NCBI RefSeq assembly: GCF_000344685.1
Contig: NW_006920432.1
Coordinates: 87,841-120,127, forward strand
DNA length: 32,287 nt
Direction: 5' to 3'
From: Gloeophyllum trabeum ATCC 11539
Lineage: Eukaryota > Basidiomycota > Agaricomycetes > Gloeophyllales > Gloeophyllaceae
The translations under genes were made by a program, and so were the position numbers. The notes below the pieces were generated by a model. The model was not told the DNA's origin and did no database searches. It saw only the letters and a program-made list of their open reading frames with translations. This document shows, piece after piece, positions 18,421 through 30,607 of the stretch; the first letter of the stretch is position 1, and the number at the start of each line of letters is the position of its first letter.

Positions 18421-21400
18421 TTATAGCGCCAAACCAGACGCTTTCAGACTCTGCACAAACGGCCCCACCTCCGCCTGGTCCGCAGCTGCTATCAGCGACC
18501 GCGCCTGAGGGAACCGGCCCACGAGCGCGCTCAGCTGCCGCGCTGCGAACTCCTGCGGGTTTTTCACGTACGCGATCGGGTCGACGCTCGGCCCCTCCGA
18601 CGCCGCCAGCCGCGAGTACGCCGCCTGGTACCCCGCCGTCGCCTCCTCGTAGTCGATCTCCGTCAGGCCCGTCTCCGCGTCCTGCTCCTCCTCCTTTGCC
18701 TTCAGATGCTGCGGCTCCTGGAACACTTTGGCGAGCGCAGTGAACGCCGCCGGCCTGCCCAGGCGCGTCGTTTTAGTCACAGTTACAAAAAGTACCATGA
18801 GAGATGCGACGTTACCATGCGGTGACATATGGCTCTTGTATCATGTACTCGCTCTCCGTGAGCATTCGCGTCACACCCACCGCAGTGACCTTTCTATCCT
18901 TGTGCGGCATCTTCGGTACCTGCGGCAGCATAATATTGTTCAGGATCTGCAACCACAGTCTGTGACACACGTCAGCTTCCCGATGCAATGCGAACGGACA
19001 TATTCTCACCCAGTCTGAAGCTGCTCCATGGTCCGGATGACCACATCCGGAGTGACACTGGGCATCTGGATCGCCGTGGCGAACAGGAAAAAGTACGTGA
19101 AATGATACACGTATTTATCAGTCTTGCTGGTCTGCATGCGGGTCAGGAGCACGAGGACGAGCGGTCGCATGTACTGAAGCATCGTAGTCCTGCACAGAAG
19201 CATTCAGCGCAAAACAGAACGAAACGCGCCTGTGTCCACGCACCCAGGTATATTGGATATGAGCGTGCACAACAGCTCGAATCCCCACGAGTCGTGGACC
19301 TTGGACGGGATCAGTCGCTGCTGGATAACGCCCAATACTTTGACATAGGCCCCCGTTTCGACCATGTACGCCGTGTCTTTTGCCAGGAACGCCTTGAGCA
19401 GCTTTACCAATCCAGGAATGTTCCCTTTCTGCGCCCACACGGCCGCATGGGTCAAGAACGGTTGCAACGCCCGATAGGCCTCAGGGGCACCGGTGTGGTG
19501 CAGTTCCAGCAGTTGAGCCAGGATCTGGAATGTATAGGGGATGTACTCTGCACAGCGGTCATTTAGCAGAGGAATTGATCACCGATCGTGAAAACGCACG
19601 TTCAATGTCTTGCTGCAGGATGATGGTGATCGGCCCAAATAAGGTCTCCTCGAACACCGGCAGGGTGTCTGGTTTGCCAGCAACGATGAACCTGAGCGCC
19701 GGTGAGATACACGCAGGCCATCCGCGACGAGAACCGTACCGTATCAGAGCAGATATACTCTCGAAGATGTACTGGTCAAACACCGGGTTGCTGGGGTTCT
19801 GCGAAATGACACCCAGGATGTTCACGAGTCGCGAAAGTATCTGCTGGTACACAGGCGTCAGAGTCTGTCTCGCCGTCACGATCACGCGCATTGCGCCTAT
19901 AGCACGTCAGTACTACGCGAACGCGGAGATCAATTAGCTCGCTCACATCTCATCAGGTAGTCGTTCTCCGCTACTTTCTGAGCGCTCCCTCCCGACTCTA
20001 TTCTCGTAAGCAACACATCCAGCAGGCTGGGAGCCAGGTCCCGAACGTCGGCTTGCGTGAATCTGGGGAGAGCCATCAAGGTCTACGTGGCGGACGATGT
20101 ATCGTTCTGACTTACAGGAGCTGGTTATTTCGTCGGATAAACAGTATCCGCTCGATCGCAATGGCAGCGAACGTGTAGCAGGCAGGATTCTCCGAAGCGA
20201 GGTGATGCTGTAGCATCGGCAGGACGGCTAGCAGCTGCTCTTTCGAAAGCTCGAGAGGGAGACTTCAGGTCAGGCGCTGCGGTAGGGGTACTGACCTGCG
20301 TCTCACCTGGTTTCGGAAAGTGTATAGGAACCTGATCGCGTCGACTTGAAGAACGGGATGGATGGCGTTCGGCGCCGCTTGCAGGTCCGAGAACACATTG
20401 TCGGAGAAGAACTTGACAACATCTACAAGCGCGTTGGTGGAGGTCACGCCATGCTGCGGGACGGACGTCACGTCTCCGCCAGACACAATACCAGTAGTGG
20501 ACGCACCTGCGTGGTCGATCCCTTGGTCGCGACGGCGGTGAGCAGGTACACGGCGCTGTCCTTGGACTTCCAGTTTCCCGCGGGGTCCGCGGCGTACTGC
20601 TGCAGGCCGTTCGTGATCCACTGGCCGACGACCTCCGTCGTCTCCGTCTCCGACCCGGACGCGACCAACGCGCGCACAATGTCCGCGGCGGCCTGGCGGC
20701 GGGTCGCGACGTCGCCGACGGCGCCGCCCATGGACGGGACGGCAAGGTCCTGCCGGATGAACGTAAGGGGCTCGTCTTCGAATTGTTCGACCTCGTAGTC
20801 TACGGGAAGCGTGGTTGACGAGGGGTTATGTAACATCTGAGGAGACTCCTACCTCGCAGTCCGATGTTGGGAACGACGACGCCTTGCACGAGGTTCGCGA
20901 TCGTGTCTCGGGCGCTGAAGACCTCGCGGTACATGTTAGACCGGATGGCCGTGGAGATAAAATGCAGTGACTGGGATACGAGCTGTATATCATGAGTGGA
21001 ATGAGAGATAGACAGAAGGTCAGGTAGAGGAGACACATACAGCATCATCTCCAACGCCTTGCAGCTGCCCCGTGCCAAGGTTATTCCAGACCGTCTGGAC
21101 AAACGCTTCGACCGTCTTGGTCTGGGCAAGCATTTCGGGATACTTGTTCAAGTACAGCTCGACCAACTCGACGGTCGTCGTTTTGAGTTGTGCAGGCAGA
21201 GATGGCGTAGTATCGTCGGGCTAAAGACTGGGTCAGCAGCCTGTGCGGCATCCCAGGAGGGCAGATACGCACATCGCCGCGCAGCTCGGCGGGATCCCAG
21301 ACCATGAACTTACTAAACCATCCCTCACCCGGCTGGAAGAACTCCGCGTGGGCATCCTCCATAGCTGGGGGCAGATCTTGACTGGTCAGATCGTAAAAGA

Positions 21401-22144
21401 TGTTTGTAGAGACCACCATGACTTGCGCGATGAGTGACAGATTAGGAGGGGGAGGGGAGGAGAGGAGGGTCGCGGCGGTCTGTCGAAAGAAGGCAAGGAA
21501 GGGTTCCACGAAACGCGAGAGGACGTAGTTGATGGTCGAGTAGAGCTCATTTGTTTGTGTTTGGGAGCGCCAGGGGCGGAAGATGGAGTGGGCAGTTTCG
21601 AGTATGGCGAGGTTGACGTTGTAGTCTGTGGATGATAGTGACGAGACGAGAATCTGGCGGGCGATACGAACCTTCAGTCCGGTGTGCTCAAGGGGGATCT
21701 CAGACAAAGGCGTACATCCATAAGATCGCCCCATCGTTCCGGAAAATCGACGGCAGCGATCAATGAGACGGTCTCTGCCAGTTGCGCTCTCATAGTTTTA
21801 TCGGGCGGCCCTGATAGGGATATCATCGCAGGAACGATGTCGGCTCGTATCGCGGCTTGATCTGCGGGCGGTATGGGCACCCCATCCTGCGGGCAGGCGT
21901 GTCTAGTTGAGTATTAAAAGGCATGGAAGCCAGCGCTCACATCATCCCATCTGTTTTTCACGACATTTTTGAGGTAGACACTGGCAGCGAGTCGCGCAGC
22001 GCGGTCTCCGGTCGGGTTAAGGACAAGTTTGAGAAGGTGAGGGAGGAAGCCTGGCTGCTGGCTGAGGGTTTGGAGGTTCTGTTCTGCCTCTTTACGAGTC
22101 ACCGGGTTCAAAGACGCAAGCAACAGCTGCGAGGGGTCCGACAT
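18421..22144 (-). CDS. CSE1: Exportin-2 / Cse1, importin-alpha re-exporter
   Basis: Fifteen exons (21941-22144, 21716-21886, 21273-21653, 21041-21220, 20853-20982, 20507-20799, 20307-20453, 20116-20249, 19947-20062, 19740-19896, 19600-19691, 19244-19547, 19010-19189, 18816-18959, 18421-18754) give 988 residues, close to yeast Cse1 and human CAS. The N-terminus LNPVTRKEAEQNLQTLS and SVYLKNVVKNRW form the importin-beta N-terminal repeat that binds Ran-GTP. LETAHSIFRPWR, EDEPLTFIRQDLAVPS, ENDYLMRCAMRVIV, QYIPYTFQILAQLLELH and the C-terminal LTESEYMIQ are strongly conserved Cse1 features. The protein returns importin-alpha from nucleus to cytoplasm. The start at 22144 gives the conserved MSDPSQLLLASL; an upstream ATG in the same frame adds 39 unrelated residues and is rejected. 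All phases agree and no damage is seen. Confidence 0.95.
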
Positions 22145-22803
22145 GGCAAGGCGTAAACAGAAAGAAAGCTGGAGGCTGTGGCGCGTCCGACTGCAAGGAC
22201 GCGCCGGATTGTTTGGGACAGCTTGCTCACGCACGTGCCTCGTCACGTGCCTGAGCCACAACTTTAAACTTGCTATGAATTCCTTTCGAGTCCGTTGACG
22301 GTTGCAGGTCGCAAATCAAGCTATCGGGTTCGACACTGGCCGAGTGTCTCTGTTTCTCTTGGAGCCGTATGCCTATTGCTAGACGGAAGGAGCTCCAGGT
22401 CAGTTGAGCGTGAACGTCCCTCGTGAGCCGGGGTCGTGTTAGCTGCTGTTACGGCAAACGCTCAAATGACTGGGACAGGTTCTGTATACGGCGTCGGATG
22501 GGAGCAAGTGTGGCCAAAGGAAGCGTTTGCAGGTCGCTAAAGCAGAGAGGACGAGTCGCGTGGCTGATTCGCCATTCACGTGAAGTGATCGAGTCGGCGC
22601 TAGGGTTAGGGCCATAAAAGCGGGCTCTGGTGTATTCCAGAACTGCACGGCGGCACTGCCGACCTCGACGACGACCGTCATTTCTGACACCATCAGCGCG
22701 CCGGTACGGTTTTCCCGATGTTGCCCGGAACGTCCTGCCTGACATAAATGGCCCAGATCTGCGCTCCCCCACCACACCCCACGACCCCCGACGCCTTCCA
22801 ATA
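22145..22803. promoter_or_regulatory. Divergent promoter region, CSE1 and sugar transporter
   Basis: These 659 bases separate two divergent starts. Two CACGTGCCT repeats lie at 22232-22240 and 22244-22252, 88-108 bases before the CSE1 ATG. A third CACGTG is at 22577-22582. A telomere-like TAGGGTTAGGG is at 22601-22611, followed directly by a TATA-like CATAAAAG at 22613-22620, 190 bases before the transporter ATG. No gene is seen. Confidence 0.5.
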
Positions 22804-25171
22804 ATGTCTAGTCTCAAGACCACTACGCTCACCGACGCCTACGGACCCTCAGGTGAGCGACTACGGAGCCTTGTACTCTCTCATGCTCATCTCCTCTACA
22901 GGTCTGCGGGGTGTGGCCCATGCCGGAAATCTCTATGTCGTGCTATGCGTCTGCTTCGCCGCCATGGGGGGCCTGCTCTTTGGTATGTTTCTATCCAAAT
23001 TGTAGCCTCTTCCCAGATTGATTTTATACCACATATAGGCTATGATCAAGGTAAAATCACATTGCCCGTACTCCCCCCCCCCACCCGCTGAGCCAACCTT
23101 ACAGGCGTCATATCGGTCACCCTCGTCATGGACCAGTTCCTCTCCCGCTTCCCCCGCATAGACGAGAACGCAAGTAGCAGCGCGTCGTTCTTCAAGGGAC
23201 TCATGGTAAAGCATGGCACGCATAAACGCTGTCCACGCTTCACGCTAATGAATATGGTTAGACTGCTATGATCGAACTAGGGGCCATGATCGGCGCCGCA
23301 GTCTCTGGCTACACTAGTGATAAGTTTAGCAGGAAATACGCCATTGTTATGTACGCGGTTATCTTATCTACGTTACTTGCGGTCTAACTATCTCTGCGCA
23401 GTGGCGTCTGCTGGTTCATTGTTGGCTCTGCCCTCCAGACGGGGTCTGTCGGTTATGGGATGTTGGTTGTCGGTCGCTTGATTGGCGGTATGTATCCTCC
23501 TATCCTTTGCGCATCCCTACGATCCTGACACCCCCCAGGCGTCGGCATCGGCACTCTCTCAATGGTCGCACCCCTCTACATGAGCGAAGTCTCCCCACCA
23601 AACATCCGCGGCGCACTGCTCGTGCTCGAAGAGTGGAACATCGTCTTCGGTATCGTCGTCGCTTACTGGTGAGTAGCATCTCGACTGGGAATCTGCGCTC
23701 CGCTCATCCCGGCTGCGCAGGATCACCTATGGAACCCGCTACATCCATTCCGAATGGGCGTGGCGCTTCCCCTTCATCCTGCAGATCCTGCCCGGTAAGC
23801 GAACCTCGCGCCTCATGCCCCGAGCTCGCTCTAACGTTGCAACAACAGGCCTCTTCCTCGCGGCGGGCGCCTTCTTCCTCCCCTTCTCCCCCCGCTGGCT
23901 CGCATCCAAAGGCCGCGACGAAGAGTGCCTGGCGTCCCTCGCCAAGCTCCGCCAGCTCCCTGCCGACGACCCCCGCATCCAGCAGGAGTTCCTCGACATC
24001 CGCGCGGAGGTCGCCTTCCAGAAGGAGATGGTTGATATCAAGCACCCGCAGCTGGCGGGCAAGCGCGGGTTCAAGGCCGACGTGGATAGGGAAGTCGCTC
24101 TTTGGTCGGACCTGCTCAGGAGCGGGTGCTACAAGAGAACACTTGTCGGCACAGGGCTGATGTACGTGCGGTCGCCCGGCTGGAGCGGTGGGCTTTAACT
24201 GACTGATTGATTGCTGCATTCAGGTTCTTCCAGCAGTTCGTCGGAATCAACGCCCTGATTTACTACTCATCCTCGCTCTTCGAGACCCTCGGGTTGGGAT
24301 ACAACACCCGGTACGCATCATTCCCCTGTCAAGATCGCGCTCCTTCTGATTCTTTATTGTCAAATAGGCTCACTATGGGCGGCATCATGAACGTATGTCA
24401 GCTTGTCGGCGTCACGCCCTCTTTCCTGCTCCTTGACCGCGTAGGCAGGCGGTCGCTGCTCCTATGGGGTAGCGTCGGGATGACTATCTGCCACATCATC
24501 GTCGCCGTGCTCGTCGGTATCTACACCGGCAAGTGGGAAGATAACCGCGACAAAGGTCAGTATTGCTTGTCATTTGCAATATGCACCCGCCGATGCGCTT
24601 GCCAGGTTGGGTCGGTGTTGCCTTCATCTTCGTCTACATGGTGGTGTTCGGTCTTACGTGGGGTCCTGGTGAGTAGTGCTGTCTGTTTCTCCGTTTCGCA
24701 TGGCGCCTCTGAACGTCACCAGTTCCGTGGGCTATGCCGGCCGAAATCTTCCCCTCGTCGCTCCGTGCCAAGGGAGTCGCCATCAGTGTCGTCTCGAATT
24801 GGTTCAACAACTTTATCATTGGTTTGATCACCCCGCCGCTCGTGCAGCACACAGGCAAAGGTGCTTTCATCTTCTTCGCGGTAAGTCTGCAATGCAGGGT
24901 CGTCTCATAACTATCTGACGCTGTGCACAGGTCTTCTCAGCCGTATCATGGGCATTTGTATACTTCTTCGTTCCCGAGACTCGTCGGCGAACGCTCGAGG
25001 AAATGGACGCCGTACGTACCCCGTGTTTCACCTACCCCTCGCCCTTCTGCTCACGCTCCTCGTTAGGTGTTCGGCGACCACACTGGCGCGGATGACCAAG
25101 CTCGTCGCGAAGCAATCGCCAATCGCATCAAGGAAACTCGCAGCGACGAAGTTAGCTTCGACACGAAATGA
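22804..25171 (+). CDS. MFS sugar transporter (hexose-type)
   Basis: Fifteen exons (22804-22852, 22902-22982, 23039-23050, 23105-23205, 23262-23350, 23402-23487, 23539-23668, 23721-23794, 23849-24161, 24224-24310, 24368-24555, 24606-24668, 24723-24880, 24931-25011, 25067-25171) give 538 residues, with about 12 membrane segments. Sugar-porter signatures are all present: GLLFGYDQGVISV near 40-52, GRLIGGVGIGT from 135, PFSPRWLASKGR from 219 (loop 6-7), FFQQFVGINALIYY from 313 and PETRRRTLEEMDAVF from 492. QQFVGIN is the conserved helix 7 substrate motif. It should move a monosaccharide with protons across the plasma membrane; the sugar is unknown. Exon 3 is a 12-base microexon coding the YDQ of the first signature. 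The last 30 residues are charged and cytosolic. Confidence 0.93.
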
Positions 25172-25530
25172 GGAACTTCATCTTTCACGATACCCCCTGT
25201 ACGACTTTACTGATCATAATGTGCACGACGTCACGTACCTGAAATGTCTTACCGATGCCCATCAAGGCATCTTCACGAAGCAGTTCTTGGGTAATCTTGC
25301 ATAACGTAGGAGTGTATTATGGGTGATACTGGGAAATCACGATATTGGTAGTGTTATTTGTAACAGGAAATTAATATATTAGCTCGTTTGCGAAGCTCGT
25401 ATCTGGGGAATATCCTTCTGATCCTCGGGAAAGTGGATGAATATTCTGTGGCTGGTGCCGGCGTTCGCAGTGAAGTCTCGACTCGCTGCCAGAGTTCCCC
25501 AGAAATTGGGCATGTTGGGATTCCATGCAA
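25172..25530. other. Convergent 3' intergenic region
   Basis: These 359 bases lie between the transporter stop and the stop of the disrupted minus-strand gene. AT-rich sequence near 25350-25380 could hold polyadenylation signals. No gene is seen. Confidence 0.5.
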
Positions 25531-26730
25531 CTATTTCTGTGACCGACGGGTCCCTACAGTATCTTGCATCAACGTATAGGACAGATGAACATCTTGGAAC
25601 GATTGCTCGACCTTCTGAAAGAACATGTCGCGTAGCGTCTTGAACTCAGGACTCGAAATATACGCCTCCGAAGGAAGGACCGGCTGCTGACAAGTCTGAC
25701 CGTGGAAATTATCGAGACTAAATTATCACTCACGATCGCAAAACCCGACTTGATCCAATACTCCTCAGCAGCCATCGGTCCAAGTGTAGCCGCATGGACG
25801 CGCACGTCCTCGAAGCGGCGTACTAGTACCTCAGTGAAGGCGACGTGAAACCAAAGCAAGCGAAGGGCGCCACAGAAAACGTGGCGTTGAACCGTCCATG
25901 GTCCTGTGTTTGGAAGAAGCAGGCTCTGCGCAGCGGCATCCTTCGCCCCGCTCCTGCTCATGTCAAGCGCAGAGGGATACACGTCAGAGAACGTGATCTT
26001 CCCTGCGTCGACTTTGGACGAGTCAGGATCCAGACGTAGCTTCGGATTGAAACGGTGCCGCCTCTGATCAGGCGCGGGGGATTCCAGGGCGGGTGTTCGT
26101 ACAGTATGAAACCGTTCAGTGCTGCCCACTGTCAGTCGGTCCCAAAGATCGACTCTGCATGCTTGGCGGCAATATCACGAAGCTGGTGGCATGGCGTTAG
26201 AGACTAAAGAGTATGGCATGTACTACTTACTCATTGTTGCAATGAGCGCCTCTTCCCCATCTATTTTCTGCGATCCCCCGACCTCGACGGGTCCCACGAT
26301 GTACGTGAACGGACTAATATTCACCTCCAGGCTGAGATCAACATACTTCATATTATCGTGAACGTCGGGGATGCCCTCGCTGCGAGCGCCCGAGACATCC
26401 CACTTCCAGTAACATCCGAGTCGGCTACTCATGATTGAACAACAATCGACCGTACTTGAAGTGAAGCGGGTCCGGATGCTCTTCAAACATCCCCTGTAAA
26501 TCGACCCAATTCTGAACGGTTTGGCGACCTGGATATAATGACATTTGCGTTCCAGCGCTGACCACATACCACATAGAACAGCCGAAGCTGCGTAGGATGC
26601 ACAAACTCACTCGATCAATATCGACTCAGTAAGGGAAGCTGGAGTCTGACGTATACGGCCCAAACGCAGTTTGGACAACCGGTGGATACCTCGCGTCCTT
26701 CGTAGGTGGCACTTGGAAGGTGCTGTTCAT
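25531..26730 (-). pseudogene. Hypothetical protein gene, probably disrupted
   Basis: Several clearly protein-like blocks occur in order on the minus strand. They are an opening MNSTFQVPPTKDARYPPVV from an ATG at 26730, NWVDLQGMFEEHPDPLHFKY, IPDVHDNMKYVDLSLEV, IVGPVEVGGSQKIDGEEAL, RFNPKLRLDPDSS, PWTVQRHVFCGALRLLWFHV, GPMAAEEYWIKSGFA and a last exon (25531-25683) ending LSYTLMQDTVG. The final join (25734 to 25683) is clean. Others fail: TGA follows SFPY at about 26627, and LRDIAAKHAESIFGTD (26135-26182) is one base out of frame with the block that continues from 26129. I do not recognise the family. Either the gene is decayed, or unusual splice sites rescue it. The blocks themselves look like a real, conserved protein. 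Confidence 0.45.
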
Positions 26731-27672
26731 TACTCTGTCGGAGTCAATCCCATTGTTCGGTACTCATTTCCTTCGACCTGGGGGCGATTCACTCCCACTA
26801 TTTCGATACACTTTCATCCGTAGTCAATCTGCGAGCGATATTGTCGCGCTTTCAACACGGCAGCGACTGAGAACTTACTATTGGCCTGGCGAGCTCCCCT
26901 AGGGTGAAACCCCGAGGTTTCTTTCACGCTAGAGAGTAGAGAGGGGGCGGGGGACGACTGTCAGGCGGGGAGAATGAGGCACTTGGGCGAGGGGAAGAGA
27001 TGTTAGCGGACAAGCCAACCAACCAGCGGGAGACCAGTCAAGAGAAGTGAAGAAGTGAAAGGATGTGAAGGCAGTCAGCCTCGAACCCAAATGGGTAACC
27101 TCACTTGTGCACCCACTGCAATAGCATAGTAGCCTACTAAGTACTACTAGTGACGACTTACCGACCTTGGTGGTTGCGACGTTAGACGCCTTCGAGTTGC
27201 GGCACGTCTTGCATTTCTGCATCTGCCTGAGGCATTTCGAGGAAACACTTACTAGTTGCTCCCGAGTGATGCAAGACCTCGGACGATATGGGTGCGCGTC
27301 GACGTCTTACTTCATGCTAGTATGTTGAGGAAATCGTGTCCACATCGTTCTTGTTGCGAGACTCCGAGAAGCGCCAACTCCCTTCGCGGACCCCGAAGAG
27401 CCGGTCTCGTAATCGACACAACAACGCGCGCGCACGTCTATTATAAATACCGTATTATACACGCTAGTATATCTGAACCCCCGAGATGTCGACCTTTAGT
27501 GCCAGGAATGAACGGGGTATATCAGAATAGCGAAATCCAAGTTATAATGCATGAACGGGTAACGAGTGTGATTGCGAATGCCAAGTGTATAACCGGAAGT
27601 TGAAGACCTGACATCTGAGTTCCGCGAGAGGAAAAATACATACGACTACGATAGACAAGGGGGAAAATACAA
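26731..27672. other. Gap without a supported gene
   Basis: Some 940 bases carry only irregular frames. A purine-rich plus strand at about 26930-27000 and a TATAAAT at 27442-27448 are visible, but no frame next to them looks coding. A TCGAACCC at about 27080 was tested as a reversed tRNA T-loop and does not fold with its flanks. Confidence 0.45.
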
Positions 27673-30607
27673 TCAAATGGCGATGCCGATGGCGACATTA
27701 TCGGAAGGAAGATCGTGAGCAAGAGACGTGCTCGACGCGTTGCTCTGGGCCGGCAGACGCAACCGGCTCGCACTGCCAGTTGGATTCGAGCTACTCCGGT
27801 ACACCATACCTGCACCAGTACGCGGCTTCGGCTTGGCAGCGGCGTCTCCCTGAGTCAACGCCGTCGTGAACGACGGGCGCGCCATGCGCGACATCGACGG
27901 CACTCGCGATAACTGTCGTTGCGAGATCCCTGAGGGTCCCGTCGATCTCGAGAGCGTCTGCGATAATTCCGTACTTGCATTCGCCTTCGGCAGTATCTGA
28001 GATCGAGCTTGCGCCAGTTTCAGAGGTCGAGGGGTACTGGGTGACCGAATCGAGGACGTAGAGGACCGTAAACTAGGCACTGGTGGCACAGAGGGGATCG
28101 GATCGCTGGTACGACCTGATCGACCAGGCAGAGGCGTTGACGAACTTGAAGGGATAGATGACATGGACGGCGCCGCTGACACTGTTCTTCCACGCGGAAC
28201 GGGGACCGCAGATACACCGCCGGCACCAGCAGCTGAACGCAGGCTAGTGTTTGACCGCATCCTTGGTAAGGCCGGGAGAGCTTTCTTCTCCCAGGGTTTC
28301 GTCGATGGCGACGGAGTAGCATCCGAGGGAGTAACGGGCATACTATAAGTAGAAGACGTCGAAGGAGTGGTCAGGAGTATGTCGCTCTCTTTATCCCTTG
28401 TACGCCCGCGCTTCGTAGATGGGACGGAGCCATCACTGGGCCAGGTGTCACGAGAGGTGGACGACGTATCCTCTGGGATGCTCAAAGCTAAAGATGCATT
28501 GGAGATCGTGCTGCCGGTGCTGAGATGAGCGGGATCATTGTTGAGAGCGCGTTTCTGCCAGGACGTAGGCGGCAGGGATGAACGGGACTTCGTCCGCTGC
28601 CGTATCTCGGGCGTTGGCGGACCGCTCACGGACCGCGAAAGCGGATGCGGGTTCGAGCGCACGGAGGACGCGGAGGACTTGCGAGACACGCTGCCGCTGA
28701 TCGTCATGGACGAGATCCGCCTGGTCAGGGGAGACGGCGCATCTTCGTCCTCGCTACGAAAGGCCTCAGAAATCAGAAAAACGTACATAACGCGGAACCT
28801 TACCTGTCGCTCCAGCCCAGGCCCGTCGTCAGACCAAGCCCACCTTTAAGCAATCGACCATCCCGATGCCTTGTTCTCCTGCGTTCAGTGTCCCGTTCGT
28901 CTTTGTATATACCGCTTTTGGTCATAACAGATCCGGCTGTGCGGGAATAATCCGGCTTTAATGACGATGGCAGGTGTCATAAAGCGTCTAAGAATACGCA
29001 CCCGTGGACAACATACTCCCCGGTCGGCCGCCAGCCGGTAACAAGGGGGAGGGCGTGCGCGCCATTCCCGGTAAGAGTCTCGAATTGGGGGAGAGCATAC
29101 CGTCACGGAGCATGAGGTGCCTGTAGATACAAATTAGTTATATTCGGCGCAAGAGGGCATCAATCTATCACGCCACGAAAACACAGCTCAGTACTCACGG
29201 TAGTGGGGTATGCAGGTCGATGCTCGAGTCTGAATCACTTGCACCTCCCTCTAGCTCTTCCTCTAACCTGTCGATGTCGTCGCCTTCCAAACTGTCGACG
29301 TCCCCGTGCCCGTCTAGACCCACAACAGACGCATTATAGTCCTTCATGTACGCAAGCTCGCTGGGCGATACCGGCCGGCCGCCAATGGCAGACCCGTCGC
29401 TCGTAGGTCGGGAGGCGGCGGGAGTTCGGGGTGTTGAACCGATCGGGGGCGCGTCACTGCGTCTCCGGGACTTGGATCGAGAGGAAGCTGAGAAGGTGGA
29501 CGATGGGCGTCGACGAGGACGAGGCGTCCTCTGGATGATGGTCTTTATATCAGGGCTGCGGGAACGCAAAGACCGATGCTGATCAGCACGTGATCTGTCA
29601 TCCGAGGTTGTCGAGGACGCAGATTGAGACGGTAAGGGCGGCGCATCTTCTTTGACGAGATATTGACGAGCGCGTTTAGGGCTCGCGCTACGACTACGGC
29701 TCGCGGAACGCGACCGCGCGCGAATGGTCTCTGCAGCGTTGATCAGGCGGCGCTTGTGTCGGTCGCTCTTTGATCGGGAAGCGCGCATCTCCAGGTGGAG
29801 GATTTGGGCTTCAGTATCCGGATCCAGATCATCCTCCAGCGGCGCGTCATCGCTGGGAAGGTCACTCATAGACAGGGAGGCTATCGAGTCGTCTGGACCG
29901 GTCTCGGGAGCAGAAAGCGGGGATGGCAATAGGGGTGAAGACGACAGAGGTTGGACTTGTAAGACTTTCTCGATGCCATCTTCGCCTGCTGACAACGAGT
30001 CCGAAAGGTCGATCGCCACCGCAGAGGAGACAGGCGTGCCGTATGACTCTTCAGAAACCTCTTCGGATATGGGACGCGAGGACAGTGTGGGTGAGATGTC
30101 TCTGGAAGACCGAGGGAAGCGACGCGGGGCGGGAACAGAGAGAGATCCGATTGAGGACGCGAAGGAACGTACAGAGTTGACAGAGATGATGGACTCTCGC
30201 TTTCCGAGGCTGACAGGTGAGGGAGAGACTGACGCGGAGCCGCCGCTGGCTGAGCTGGCCGTCGAGTCGCGTCTGGAATAGATAGACGAGGTATGCGAGA
30301 GCTTGGAGGACCGTCGGGAGCGGGTGGACATGAACATGAGCGTCTCCTGTTCCGTAATAGGAGACGGACCCGGCAGAGGGGGCAAGGGCGAAGACGGCGG
30401 GAGGGATGGAGGCGGATTAGGGCTGAGGAAGGGAGGCGTGGCCGGAGAAGACATGATAGAAGGAGTAGGGAGCGGAGACGTAGGGATATGTGTCGGCGGC
30501 GTCGGGAACGACGAGAGCAGGAGTGGAACGGGCGCGTGCTTCGAGTGCGCGCGCGGAGGAGAGCCCATCGTCGTCGAAGTCGTCGAGGAGGAGGACATGT
30601 CGAGCAT
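27673..30607 (-). CDS. Large serine-rich disordered protein, function unknown
   Basis: Four exons (29199-30607, 29002-29120, 28804-28843, 27673-28753) join in phase to 882 residues. More than half is Ser, Pro, Arg and Thr, with no membrane segment or signal. Visible blocks are a Pro-rich N-terminus (PPPSLPPSSPLPPLPGPSP), an RS-like stretch SRSASRSRSASPKRAR near 297-312, and an acidic segment LEGDDIDRLEEELEGGASDS near 440-460. HLMLRDGMLSPNSRLLPG and LTTGLGWSDSEDEDAPSP (514-531) follow, then a long Ser/Arg-rich tail with KPWEKKALPALPRMRS. The WSDSEDED block spans the short third exon and is restored only by splicing, which supports the model. I do not recognise a named family; many SP/TP sites suggest phosphorylation. 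The ATG at 30607 is the first in frame; another at 30598 is possible. Confidence 0.75.

Noticed and set aside
22318..22345. Possible tRNA T-loop GGGTTCGAC
   Set aside because: Flanking five-base arms do not pair and there is no acceptor stem.
23358..23370. GGTTATCTTATCT resembling the composite motif
   Set aside because: It lies inside a transporter intron, lacks CACGTG, and the match is only the GATA part.
27070..27100. Possible tRNA on the minus strand (GGGTTCGA)
   Set aside because: The bases around it do not form a T-stem, and no anticodon or acceptor stem can be placed.
26929..27222. 97-residue minus-strand frame starting MQKCKTCRNSKASN
   Set aside because: The two close cysteines suggested a zinc motif, but the rest is irregular and no partner Cys/His or splice context follows.
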